A stretch of 22,790 nt of DNA from Pilasporangium apinafurcum (taxonomy: Eukaryota; Oomycota; Peronosporomycetes; Pythiales; Pythiaceae): NCBI GenBank assembly GCA_001600495.1, contig BCKE01000020.1, positions 500,418 to 523,207 on the forward strand. Direction: 5' to 3'. This document shows positions 1 to 8,750 of the stretch, piece after piece (the first letter of the stretch is position 1; every line of letters starts with the position of its first letter). A program made the translations under genes and the position numbers. Below the pieces are notes generated by a model. The model searched no databases, had not been told where the DNA came from, and saw only the letters and a program-made list of their open reading frames with translations.

Positions 1-62
1 GGGATTTGAACCCTCGATCTCCAACGCAAGAACGTGGCGCTTTTCCACTAAGCTATAGGAAC
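1..62 (-). tRNA. Partial tRNA gene, provisional anticodon CUU (Lys)
   Basis: Read on the minus strand from position 62, the sequence folds as a tRNA cut off at the window edge. The acceptor 5' strand is GTTCCTA (62-56), the D stem is GCTT/AAGC, and the T arm is GAGGG-TTCAAAT-CCC. About 10 nt of 3' acceptor lie outside the window. Counting from the D arm puts the anticodon loop at 32-26 with anticodon CTT (30-28). The lower anticodon stem has two mismatches (C30-U40 and G31-G39 in tRNA numbering); a one-base bulge would repair it but leaves a six-base loop. It could be a decayed copy, and the anticodon is tentative. Confidence 0.6.
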
Positions 63-195
63 GAGTTCAAATTACAGAGTTGAGAGACATATTTTTGTCT
101 GAATAGTTGATTTATATTTTCGATTGATAGTGTTATTTTTCATGAAGTTTACGCTTTTGAGCACTGAGCACGTAGTTTTCTTTCAGTGTGGCATA

Positions 196-345
196 TTTTT
201 TTTATTTTTTGAAAAGTTGGCGTATTTTTTTTATTTAATTTTAAAACTGGCTTATTATTTTTATTGTCTCTTTTTTTTATTTTTTGAAAAGTTGGCGTAT
301 TTTTTTTATTTAATTTTAAAACTGGCTTATTATTTTTATTGTCTC
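196..345. repeat. Perfect 75-bp tandem duplication, AT-rich
   Basis: Two copies, 196-270 and 271-345, are identical by eye. Each begins with eight T's, contains GAAAAGTTGGCGTA and ends TTATTGTCTC. The unit is very T-rich on the plus strand. An open frame runs through it (124-354), but its translation is a low-complexity F/L/Y string and is not a credible gene. Identity of the copies suggests a recent duplication or ongoing slippage. Confidence 0.9.
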
Positions 346-2079
346 CTTTTTTAAATATTTAGCATATGTTGAATATTTGTGAGGCGAACCAAATTTAGAT
401 GAGTCAACATCGTTAGAGGGTACATACATTTTACATTGGCATGCTTGAGCAGACGGCCATCGATATGGGAAGATGAGACGTCAAGCACACGCCTGCTTGG
501 GGTCTTACGATAGGCGCATGCCCATGTCACCTGAAGGAGCGGAGTGATTAGAAACACGCACATGCAAGAGGACTATGCGAAGCAAGCTATCTAAACGCCT
601 GCGATTAATTCGAATTTATATGGTTCTTAAACCAAGGAGATGTTGTTGGACCGCATGTGTAACAGCTGTATATATAGGTTATAATCCCCATAACGTCGTA
701 ATTCGAAAGGTCGTTAAACAAGAGCCTGGTGTGTGCATGTCGCATCGATCGCACCAAAAACATGCTGTTTAACTGCAAGTAATTTATTTTTTACTTTACG
801 CAATGGGTGGAACGTTTTGCAGGCGGTACCACATTAGTACATATATACTGTACAGTGAGGCCGTTTCGCATAAATTTCAGTTGTTCGATGCATCAGACAA
901 AATGGCGCTGGCTAGAAGTTGGCCAAAGCCAAAATGTTTCCAGATCTTTCCATCCATATCGACAGCTGCGCTCTATACAAACGCATTTCTTCGTGCATGG
1001 CAAGCTGATATATATTGTGTGTCTCTCTTGAAAGCGTCCATCACTTGGAAATTGCTTCTATATCGGCTGCGAAGATAGCATAAGTGGATTCTGAAACTAT
1101 AGTGTGGCGTATGGTTGAGTTTTAGTGTGTATACTTGGAGGGGTTTCGGTTCGTTCATTCGTTCGTTTTCGTAATCATGTTATCTTTTGAGATCGTGAGA
1201 TGAGGTACGTTGGCACTGATGGTGTGTATATCCACACATCGACACCATTCAAATGAGAGAGCTGATGTTATCAGCAACTCTATTCCTCTGCCTTTTACTC
1301 CTTCCTGATGGTTTTGTCAGTATGCTGATCTGAGTTTTCAAGTGTCCCAAATGGCTGTAGTTGGACAAAAACTAATCGTTTATGGGAATAGTTGGTGGTC
1401 CACCTGTTCATTCCTATGGAGCTTGAGCTTGTGGTATATGGTCCATCCATGGGCACGCGTACTTGAAAGCAACCCTCCATCCCGTGGTTTTCCCACCCAC
1501 ATCACAGACTGGCTACACCTCCATGCATAAATTAAGCAGCAGCCACAAACTTCAAACGCAATCGCCCACCTAATCAACAACACTTAAGCATCTGTTGAAC
1601 TGAGTGCTAGTGGAAGAAGAAGGAAGAATTAGGGGCTGAGAAAAAGACCAAAAAAGGAGTCATACTTTAGACGAACCCTAAAGCCAATGCGACAATCGGT
1701 CATTTATCTGGGTTTTTTAGTTTACATAGGATCATTACGGTTAACTTACGCGGCTCTTCGGGTTCTCATGAAATCTCTTCTATTTTGTATACTAAATGAA
1801 CCCATTTATAGACCCATGGGTTATTAAATTGGAAAAAAATAAATAACTTACTTTTCAGGTAAGATATTCTGGACTGCGGCGTGGTGTTGCGCGAACGAGA
1901 GTTGAGCGTCTCTCTCGATTCACGTGTCTCGTATTACTGCAACACGAGGGGAAACCTGATTGCCCTTCGTTCCTTCCTTCCGCCCGCCCCACTCGTCAGT
2001 CGTTAATTTGGAAAAAGACAGAGAACGAAGAGAAAGAAAGAGATATCAAGTAGGTGAATGGACCGAGTAGCAAAGTTGA
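346..2079. other. Intergenic region upstream of the phosphodiesterase
   Basis: I see no credible gene in these 1.7 kb: open frames are under 95 codons and resemble no family I know. It holds simple-sequence patches (TTCG repeats near 1150-1170, CCTT/CCGC repeats near 1968-1990) and an ATTGG element at 1828 followed by an A run. There is also a composite splice-like site, CTTTTCAG/GTAAGA, at 1851-1864, which could be the donor of a 5'UTR intron. The last 250 bp are more GC-rich and purine-rich and probably contain the promoter and leader of the next gene. Confidence 0.5.
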
Positions 2080-5000
2080 ATGGGCAATACCAGTAGCAAC
2101 AGTTCTCACCGACATACGACTAATTGTGTGAGCGAATTTACGACGAGTCACCACCCGAAAATAAATACTACCAGTCGAAGAGTAAAACAGCCGCACGCGG
2201 ATGCGGAGGAGCGAGTGACACCAGCGTGGCCATTTTCCGGAAAGAAACTACAGAAGAATCATACACTCTCGGACGAAGCACTTACGGAGAAGACATCCTC
2301 ACTCGGCAGCAATAGCAACGTCGGGTCGTCTTTTGGGGACAGTAGCAGCAGCAGTCCGGTAGGTTCACCGCCCACGATGAACGACGACCACCAGGTACAT
2401 TTGATGGACAATGTAAAAGCGAATAAGAAGTTTGAGAAGGAAAGACAGGAGCAGCAGCAGACACAAGAGCAACAACAACAACAACAACAGCAACAGTTAC
2501 ACAGCGAACAACCACGAAGACGAGCAACGACGAATGCATCCGCGTCAATGACGTCGAATTTGTACAACCAATGGACAGGTTTTCAGTGGACAAACTTTGT
2601 ACCGTTTCTTGGTGGTTCTGGGAACGACAAATCATTAGCGTTGCGGCCGGGTAAACGTGGCGAACGATCAAAAGCGGCCAATGTCGACACGTTTGATTAC
2701 CAATCTTTTGTGGAACAACAGCATCGCGCATTTTGGGAGCTCGTGCAGCGCATTTTGGATCGGAATGATGTCGTGGCGATGATTCGCATGGTCTTGGATT
2801 ACTTGGTGCATCACATGGACGCGTCCTCCTGTGCGGTCTTTCTCATCGACCAGAATTCGCATCAAATGTCACGGATCACACGCGGCCGATTAGAGTCATT
2901 GTCGGGGATTACACTCGAAAAGGGTATTGCAGGTCACACCAAGGCGACAAAAATCCCTGTCTGCAAGCAGAATTTCCAAGAAGATGAGATGTACGACGCA
3001 GAGATCGATTTGGCTCAGGAATTTTTTAACCAAAAGCTCTTATCCGTCCCACTTTGTGAGCATGGGAACGTCTATGCCGTGGTACAAGCTACCGTTAGCA
3101 AACCGACGCGCAAGGAAATGGATGAGCTGCACATGAAGCTATTGACGTGGTTGGGTCCGATCCTGAGCTCGTGTATGCGCAAATGCATCGAGTTTCGCGA
3201 TGTGTTGTTGTCGGAGCGAACGCAAAAAGCGCTGCTGCATATCATCAGCTGTTCTGATACTGAAGACACAGTATTGAACCTCGTCGACGACGTGATCGCT
3301 GGAGCGTGCCACATCACCAAGGCTGAGCAACTTTCACTCTTTATGGTCGATTGGGAAACAAAAGAACTTTGGTCATTATCTTCCTCATACCATGAAGATA
3401 CATTCCGTGTTCCACTGGATCTGAGTATCCTAGGCGTCGCAGCAAAAACCGAGAAAACGTTGAACATCTTTGACCCTGAGTCAGATCCACAACTGAGAAA
3501 CTTGATGAGCCACCGAAGAGCGAGTGATACGCGTTGTGCCCTGTACGTTCCTGTCGGCATTCAGAACGTCAAGACTGTGGGGGGAAGTCGACCGATCGCT
3601 GTACTGGAGATCATCAACAAAGTCGATGGCGACGAGTTCACGTTTGATGATGAATGTGCATTTGAAGCCTTTGCATGTGAGGTTGCTGTGATCTTGCGAC
3701 GAAGGAAAAATGAAATTGAATACATCAAGCTTCTCGCAGACACAAGAGCAGAGCAAGTACTTGCTCAGCGAGCGAAAAGCCAGGTGAATCTGTTAGAAGC
3801 ATATACTTCCTATCCATCGTCAGTCAAAGGACACCCCGCAAACTGCCTCCGCAACTCGTTTTTGAAGGGTCACTCGAAAGAATGTGTTATTTGCGCTGGC
3901 GAAGACACACAAGAAAGGCATGTGGAAACACGAAGCAATGGTGCTATTGCGCATAAAAGCTACAATTACCAGCAGCATCCAGACCTGTATGACCTGTCCG
4001 GTGTGATTACCTCAGGTTCTCGTGTGCCATCATGGGATTTCAATGTGTTTACAGCGGATATGGACTCCCTTCCACAGCTGATTGAGTATATGTACCTTGA
4101 TTTCAATATGGACGAGACGTTGGGAGTGAGTGCGAGCACATTGCGGAACTTCATTTTGGCTGTCAAGGACCATTACCACCCCAATCCATTTCACAACTTC
4201 CTGCATGCGTTTTCGGTGGTTCATGTCTCCTACATGCTGCTAAGCACTACGGCTGCGTCGAAGATGCTTCAGCCTCTGGATATTGCAGCATGTCTAATTG
4301 CTTCGCTCGGACATGACGTCGATCATCCTGGTCACACTAATGCGTTTGAAGTTCGGTCCGGTTCACAACTGGCTCTCGTATACAGCGATGAATCGGTGCT
4401 TGAGCGCCATCACGTCTACACAACCTTCCGCATCATATCCAAAACGAAAAATGCCAACATTCTCCAGAATTTATCGGCTGCGGACTATCGACACGTTCGA
4501 AAGGTGATCATCACCGCCATTTTGGGAACTGATATGGCCAACCACTTTAAGTTCTGTGAAGCACTAGAAAAGGTTGTACATCCTGCAGCCCATCATCTTC
4601 ATCACGCCAATTCGATCACGTCTGCCAAGAGGGAAAACAAAAATATGGAAAATATCCCGGTTGGTGGCGAAAAGGGGGCAGCAGCAACCGAGATTCTCAG
4701 TGTTTTGCGAGAAAGCGTATGTCAAAGCGACGGGTCTGGAGCCACAACTCCTCGAGGCTCAGGTTCCATGGGGAAGCCGCCTTTGCGACCACGCGAAGTG
4801 CACACGGGTTGGGTATTCAATGGAACGATTGATGATCGGATTTTTTTGGTGAAAACACTTGTTCATGCCAGCGATTTATCTGGTCAAACGTTCCCCAAGC
4901 CGATTGCATTGACGTGGAGTAATATGATAGCGAAAGAATTTGCGTATCAGGCATTGTTGGAGCAAGCGGAGAATATTCCCGTGTCGTATCAACATATCGA

Positions 5001-5547
5001 TGACCCCGTCCAGATGGTTGAAGGGCAACTCTTCTTTGCGCAGAAAATTGTGGCTCCGCTTTGGGATTTGATGTATGCTATGTTCCCAGAATTGGAGGAG
5101 CGTGTAACGAACTTGGCCGATAATGTCACCCATTATGAGCAAGAATTGCAGCGCTTACAACTCGCCCAAGCAGAGGAAGTGCGAGCTGTGTGTGATCCTG
5201 ATCGGCGTGAGTTAATGTTGAATCGGCGCGACTCGATTTGCTGTGATGACGAAGGGGTTGCTGTTCCCGGTTTGGCGAAATGTACACCAGCAAAATTCAA
5301 TTCGTTTCGGACAATTCTTGAAGGTGAAGTGGACGACAGACACAACGCAGAGTGTGATAAGCTATTGGCTGAGAATGACTCGTTTACAGTGAACGCAATG
5401 GCTGCAGTCATGCGCTCGAGACAGAATTCGATGGCTCGTTCTCGACTTGACTCCACCATGTCAAGATCATCATCAGATGCGGATTTGGAAGCTACTGAAG
5501 TCATTGATGTCGATGGATGTCCAGCACTTCGGCAGAAACGTCTTTAA
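2080..5547 (+). CDS. Tandem-GAF 3',5'-cyclic nucleotide phosphodiesterase
   Basis: This single-exon gene (1155 aa) encodes a class I cyclic nucleotide phosphodiesterase that hydrolyses cAMP and/or cGMP to the 5'-nucleotide. The N-terminus MGNTSS fits the N-myristoylation pattern (Gly2, Ser6), so membrane attachment is likely. Residues about 123-141 are polyglutamine, encoded by CAG/CAA repeats at 2451-2495. Two GAF domains follow (about 217-370 and 370-537). The second carries an NKxDG...F..DDE stretch from Asn513, like the ligand-linked NKFDE region of mammalian GAF-PDEs. The catalytic HD domain spans about 650-1030: HNxxH at 705-709, HDxDH at 745-749, the later metal-binding Asp932 (HASDLS) and the purine-contacting Gln983. 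An insert of roughly 80 residues (832-915) splits the domain between the HD motif and Asp932. The C-terminal 120 residues are Ser/Arg-rich. Catalytic residues look intact. The architecture resembles animal PDE2/5/6/10/11, but nucleotide preference cannot be read here. Confidence 0.93.
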   Translation: MGNTSSNSSHRHTTNCVSEFTTSHHPKINTTSRRVKQPHADAEERVTPAWPFSGKKLQKNHTLSDEALTEKTSSLGSNSNVGSSFGDSSSSSPVGSPPTMNDDHQVHLMDNVKANKKFEKERQEQQQTQEQQQQQQQQQLHSEQPRRRATTNASASMTSNLYNQWTGFQWTNFVPFLGGSGNDKSLALRPGKRGERSKAANVDTFDYQSFVEQQHRAFWELVQRILDRNDVVAMIRMVLDYLVHHMDASSCAVFLIDQNSHQMSRITRGRLESLSGITLEKGIAGHTKATKIPVCKQNFQEDEMYDAEIDLAQEFFNQKLLSVPLCEHGNVYAVVQATVSKPTRKEMDELHMKLLTWLGPILSSCMRKCIEFRDVLLSERTQKALLHIISCSDTEDTVLNLVDDVIAGACHITKAEQLSLFMVDWETKELWSLSSSYHEDTFRVPLDLSILGVAAKTEKTLNIFDPESDPQLRNLMSHRRASDTRCALYVPVGIQNVKTVGGSRPIAVLEIINKVDGDEFTFDDECAFEAFACEVAVILRRRKNEIEYIKLLADTRAEQVLAQRAKSQVNLLEAYTSYPSSVKGHPANCLRNSFLKGHSKECVICAGEDTQERHVETRSNGAIAHKSYNYQQHPDLYDLSGVITSGSRVPSWDFNVFTADMDSLPQLIEYMYLDFNMDETLGVSASTLRNFILAVKDHYHPNPFHNFLHAFSVVHVSYMLLSTTAASKMLQPLDIAACLIASLGHDVDHPGHTNAFEVRSGSQLALVYSDESVLERHHVYTTFRIISKTKNANILQNLSAADYRHVRKVIITAILGTDMANHFKFCEALEKVVHPAAHHLHHANSITSAKRENKNMENIPVGGEKGAAATEILSVLRESVCQSDGSGATTPRGSGSMGKPPLRPREVHTGWVFNGTIDDRIFLVKTLVHASDLSGQTFPKPIALTWSNMIAKEFAYQALLEQAENIPVSYQHIDDPVQMVEGQLFFAQKIVAPLWDLMYAMFPELEERVTNLADNVTHYEQELQRLQLAQAEEVRAVCDPDRRELMLNRRDSICCDDEGVAVPGLAKCTPAKFNSFRTILEGEVDDRHNAECDKLLAENDSFTVNAMAAVMRSRQNSMARSRLDSTMSRSSSDADLEATEVIDVDGCPALRQKRL

Positions 5548-6190
5548 CTGCGGAACACAGCTCGACAATGTGTCCAAGGTCTGTTCTATAGCTAGTTAGG
5601 TCGAAGAATTTTCTCATCGTCAGCTGTGTGTGGTATCCTCCATCTCAGCACTCGATGAAGAGAACGTGTACAATAGTATGTATTTTACCCAATACTGAGT
5701 GAGTGACGTTACTACGGTAACTCATGATCATTCACAGTGTTTGGAGGTAATTATGGCAGAAATGAAAAGACAATTTGAAGCTGAACAAAAGGTCAGATGT
5801 GTTGGAACGTTGCGATTTATATCATTCCTACGGATCTGAATTTGGTCCACGTAGTACTGTAGAACTAACGAGTCAACTCTACATAATCGTGAGAGGTAGC
5901 GATGGCGGCAATTTACATTCGATGTATTCATGAGTCACGCTTTCATACACATGACAATCCAAATGCGCCAACTGCATAACATTGCGATCCAGCAGATTCA
6001 GTATATTCCTCTGACATCATCTGCATTTGCTCATTTTACTTATCTTATTTTCGCAAGCTGTATGTCTGTGCGGAAAACGTATGAGATTCACTATCCATTT
6101 TATCCGTCCGACCAAACCTGTCATACTGACTAGAAAACCTGACAAACGAATTACCTCGAAATCTTATTTTCAGTATAACCAACTGCAAGT
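5548..6190. other. Downstream region of the phosphodiesterase and decayed sequence before the Fanzor piece
   Basis: No intact gene is visible. A short frame from the ATG at 5754 (28 codons) stops quickly. Other frames carry unconvincing fragments. Near 6160-6172, TCTTATTTTCAG looks like an intron acceptor, with CTGAC branch-like sites 34-50 nt before it, which could mark an upstream exon boundary of the Fanzor gene. In the reading frame offset from the Fanzor piece, a Tyr-Gly-Asp just before 6215 is reminiscent of the segment preceding the Fanzor zinc ribbon. I could not find the N-terminal half or the first RuvC motif. Confidence 0.4.
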
Positions 6191-6562
6191 GTGTCTTTGC
6201 AATCAGTATGGGGATTTTTTCTACTGGTATATCATTCAACAATTCGCCACCATGGTGTCAAAGCGCTGAAGAAAGAACTGGTAAAACGCACTACCGTTCG
6301 TTCCGTCGACGACTTTCGTACAAGCAAGGGATGTTTCCACTGTCACGGTGAACTTTCGAAGGTAGTCTTCCCGAAAATGGTCAACGGCGTTCCCGATGGC
6401 ACAATTGAATCTCGATCTGTTTTGCACTATGAATCCAGTGAATGCAAGACGTTTTGGGATCGCGACGTGAACGCTTCGCTGAATATTATGCGCGTGACGA
6501 CAGAACTTTTCAACAATCGAGCAAGACCAGAGTACTTGCAACGAGAACCAAGTGAGTCGTAG
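6191..6562 (+). pseudogene. C-terminal remnant of a Fanzor (TnpB-related RNA-guided nuclease)
   Basis: The 123-residue open frame matches the end of a Fanzor/TnpB protein. It has the lead-in VRSVDDFRTSK (residues 36-46), the first zinc-ribbon pair C48-x2-C51, the second pair region ending at Cys85, then FWDRDVNAS (88-96), the RuvC-III motif. A short Arg/Pro tail follows (RARPEYLQRE). The family is a eukaryotic relative of IS607/IS200 TnpB that cuts DNA guided by an RNA transcribed over its own 3' end. The rest of the protein (typically several hundred residues with RuvC-I and -II) is absent. The expected first Cys of the second zinc pair is Tyr80 (TAT at 6428), consistent with one G-to-A change from TGT. 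Residues before about 18 look out of frame. It is most likely a dead, 5'-truncated copy. Family confidence is high, pseudogene status is inference. Confidence 0.8.
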
Positions 6563-6629
6563 AAGCGCAAAAAAAGCGTGAGCTTGGGGTCTTTGGACTT
6601 GAACCTGCTCACACGGTACAGCCCGTATT

Positions 6630-6683
6630 CTAGGTGTAGTCAGTTGGTAGGCGCAACTCGCGAAGCGAGTTGGAGTAACCTAG
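6630..6683 (+). ncRNA. Candidate Fanzor guide-RNA scaffold (nested stem structure after the stop codon)
   Basis: Starting 68 nt after the Fanzor stop, an outer stem CTAGGT (6630-6635) pairs with ACCTAG (6678-6683). It encloses a perfect 8-bp hairpin, CAACTCGC (6654-6661) with GCGAGTTG (6665-6672), loop GAA. A competing pairing AGTTG (6642-6646) with CAACT (6654-6658) is also possible. TnpB omegaRNAs and Fanzor fRNAs are known to be made from exactly this place, the 3' end of the ORF and its flank, so a guide scaffold is the natural reading. The stretch TAGTCAGTTGGTAGGCGC also resembles a tRNA D arm, so a tRNA-derived SINE head is an alternative, but no B-box follows. No expression evidence is available. 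Confidence 0.4.
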
Positions 6684-6905
6684 TATATAATAAATGGGAT
6701 CTTGCGTTGGTGTTCGATTTGCGTGCTGTTGAAAATTTATTTTAGGCTCCGTAGCTGATGCATCTAGTAATAATGCGCCCACTAACGAAGCGCAGATAAA
6801 ATAAAGCACAGGTTCAGTAAATTCGGTACTTAAAGATTTTTATTTTAGGACTATTGCTTGTCTGTTGTGGCAGTAAGCATTGTAGGAAAAACTGTTGGCC
6901 CGTGT

Positions 6906-8397
6906 ATGCAAATGGTGAAAACAATAGTAGATGCATCACCTTTAATGTTGATGACAGCAGCGGCAGCGGTAGACGCAGGTTCAAAGACCGAGCAGACACG
7001 CATATGGAGACGCGGATCCAATATTCCTGTAGCAGTGTCGCGGCGCGCCGTAAAACTCGCAGAGCTCATCACGGAACGACCGAAATGGGCGACAATCACT
7101 TCGACATTGCGAAGCGAATTCCCAGATATGGGGCACTTGACCCCAGCAGCCGTGCAGAGCCACGTGGTTTACGTGCTGCGACGACAAAAAGAAGATTCCG
7201 AGAAACCGCTACGAAAGAGAGCATCAGAGGGAGAGACTGATGATGACGAGGATAGCAATAGAACGACGAAAGCTCCAAGATCCCATAGTGAACCGTATGA
7301 TGTGCCTGCTTCTTTGGAGAGTCACAGTAAACATGGCGACGGTGCTTCTTCGTGTAGCTGCGGATCTATAGCATGCCAACAGCTTGGTACACTAGTGGAA
7401 CGAATGGATCAAGTGGCTAAAGACGTGCTTGTGATTCATCAACAACTCTCAAGCAGTCGGTATAGTCATAATGCAGACCCAAAAACACAGTGGAGGTGTG
7501 TAACTTGACAACCTTTCATGAGAAGATATGAATTTGGCTGATAAGATGTCTGGGTTGTGGCTTGATAGTGAGCTGAATGGAGAGGCAAAAACTCCCGTTT
7601 CACGGCGTACATACTCGAATGGGCTCTCTCATCTCTCGATTAACGATGAAACAGATAAAAAGCAACCTCAAGCGCAACATACAGAAGCAGCTGCTAATGA
7701 AAGCGAGTTACAGCCAGTAGGCACAAAAAAGACCTTTCCGGATGTTTACTTTTCACAGTCATCATGGTCCACTGAGGACCCCGTGCGAAAACGCATGACC
7801 GACAAATACAATGAATTCAATGCGAGTATCATTCAAAACGAGAAAATGGTCGAAGAATCACTGCATCAAGTGCAAATGAGGACCCACGAGGACGTAGAGG
7901 TCACACAGCAGTTGCACGAGTCCATTGACAACCTGCAAATCGAGATCAAGCGGGCAATGCAGAGTCGCGACAGGGCCCTGGCGACGCTGATCGCCTATCT
8001 ATGGAGGAACAGGTGGGACGATTTAAAGGCACAAGCACAGGAATTAGCTACGCGCGATATCGCTACTATTCAACAGGAGAGCCACAAAAAGTGTGCGACG
8101 ATTGCGGAGAAACTGATGGAGACAAAACGAGATCTACTCATGTGGACCGAGAAATTGGAGGTGTTGCTTCTATCTCCACTCCAGCAAGCATATATTTTTG
8201 ATGATGATGATGATTTGGATGAAGAGAAGACCCGTGAAAACGAAGCAAGACAACTAGTCACCAGTATTTTTGCCGCGAAAACCACTCTTGTTCAGCTCGA
8301 GCGCGAACGAATAGAGGAGTGCATGACTCTTTTTCAAGCCTCGTATCCGATTCGGTTGTTCACAGCTACTCTCATGGAACAGGAGAATTCGATGTAG
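6906..8397 (+). CDS. Unknown protein with Myb/SANT-like helical block and C-terminal coiled coil (paralog 1)
   Basis: I do not recognise a named family. Exons are inferred as 6906-7495 and 7569-8397 (intron 73 nt, GTGTGT...TTGATAG), giving 472 aa. The join is supported by the downstream paralog: TPVSRRTYS after the junction aligns with TPVNRNTTS there. The ATG at 6906 gives an N-terminus equal in length to the paralog; 6912 is also possible. Residues about 34-95 hold a helical block with W-R...P-AVSRRAVKLAELITERPKW and a QSHVVYVLRR end, reminiscent of Myb/SANT-type DNA-binding folds. Residues 150-181 form a Cys-containing conserved helix (CQQLGTLVERMDQV). Residues about 267-470 are rich in E/K/Q/L heptads and probably form a coiled coil, interrupted by a Asp/Glu run near 395-405. 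Acceptor-like TTTATTTTAGG sequences at about 6737-6747 and 6839-6849 might mark 5'UTR introns. A nuclear role is a guess from the N-terminal fold. Confidence 0.72.
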
Positions 8398-8750
8398 AGA
8401 CCAACAATGAGTGCTTAATTTGCCTGAGGTTTTGCTTATGTATTTGACATTCTCGTGTATAACATTTCAACATAAATGAGTGGTTAGAAACGAAATAGTG
8501 ATGAGCAATGCTTTGAAAATACATGAATTCTCGGCAAATCTTTCATGCTTGATCCATCAAGGGTGCAAAGTACTTGCATTGTTTATAGATGGTTGACTGG
8601 TGAAATTTCCCTTAAAATTTTTACGTCAGATTGAATTTAGGAGTTTAACTAAATTGGGTAAAATAAAATTTTAAAATTGGGTGTGGTCTGGTTTTTTGGC
8701 GGTAATTTGGTCAAAGTGAGGAGAACCAGAGAAACAGTAACAAAAGAATC
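8398..8750. promoter_or_regulatory. Intergenic spacer and likely promoter of paralog 2, with CCAAT-type elements
   Basis: This AT-rich 353-bp spacer lies between the tandem paralogs and has no gene. Two ATTGG elements (inverse CCAAT) occur at 8653-8657 and 8676-8680, about 98 and 75 bp before the ATG of the second paralog. The first continues as GTAAAATAAA, matching the extended motif seen before other genes here. No initiator could be fixed. Confidence 0.4.

Noticed and set aside
124-354. 76-codon open frame through the AT-rich repeat
   Set aside because: The translation is F/L/Y low complexity made by the 75-bp T-rich duplication; there is no conserved content.
1215-1250. Imperfect palindrome around ATGGTGTGTATATCC
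   Set aside because: It is interrupted, with several alternative partial pairings, and resembles chance GT/AC repeats.
2282-2731. 149-codon minus-strand frame inside the phosphodiesterase gene
   Set aside because: It is antisense to the polyQ and Ser-rich coding region. Its Val/Cys/Leu runs come from the CAG/CAA repeats.
3072-3560. 162-codon minus-strand frame
   Set aside because: It is a shadow of the second GAF domain coding sequence on the opposite strand.
6636-6683. tRNA-like D-arm sequence (TAGTCAGTTGGTAGG)
   Set aside because: The following hairpin has no U33 or standard anticodon loop, there is no T arm or B-box, and one base of the A-box spacing is missing. It is kept only as an alternative for the Fanzor-linked structure.
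6854-7240. 128-codon plus frame overlapping paralog 1
   Set aside because: It is in another frame. The frame used for paralog 1 aligns with paralog 2, and this one does not.
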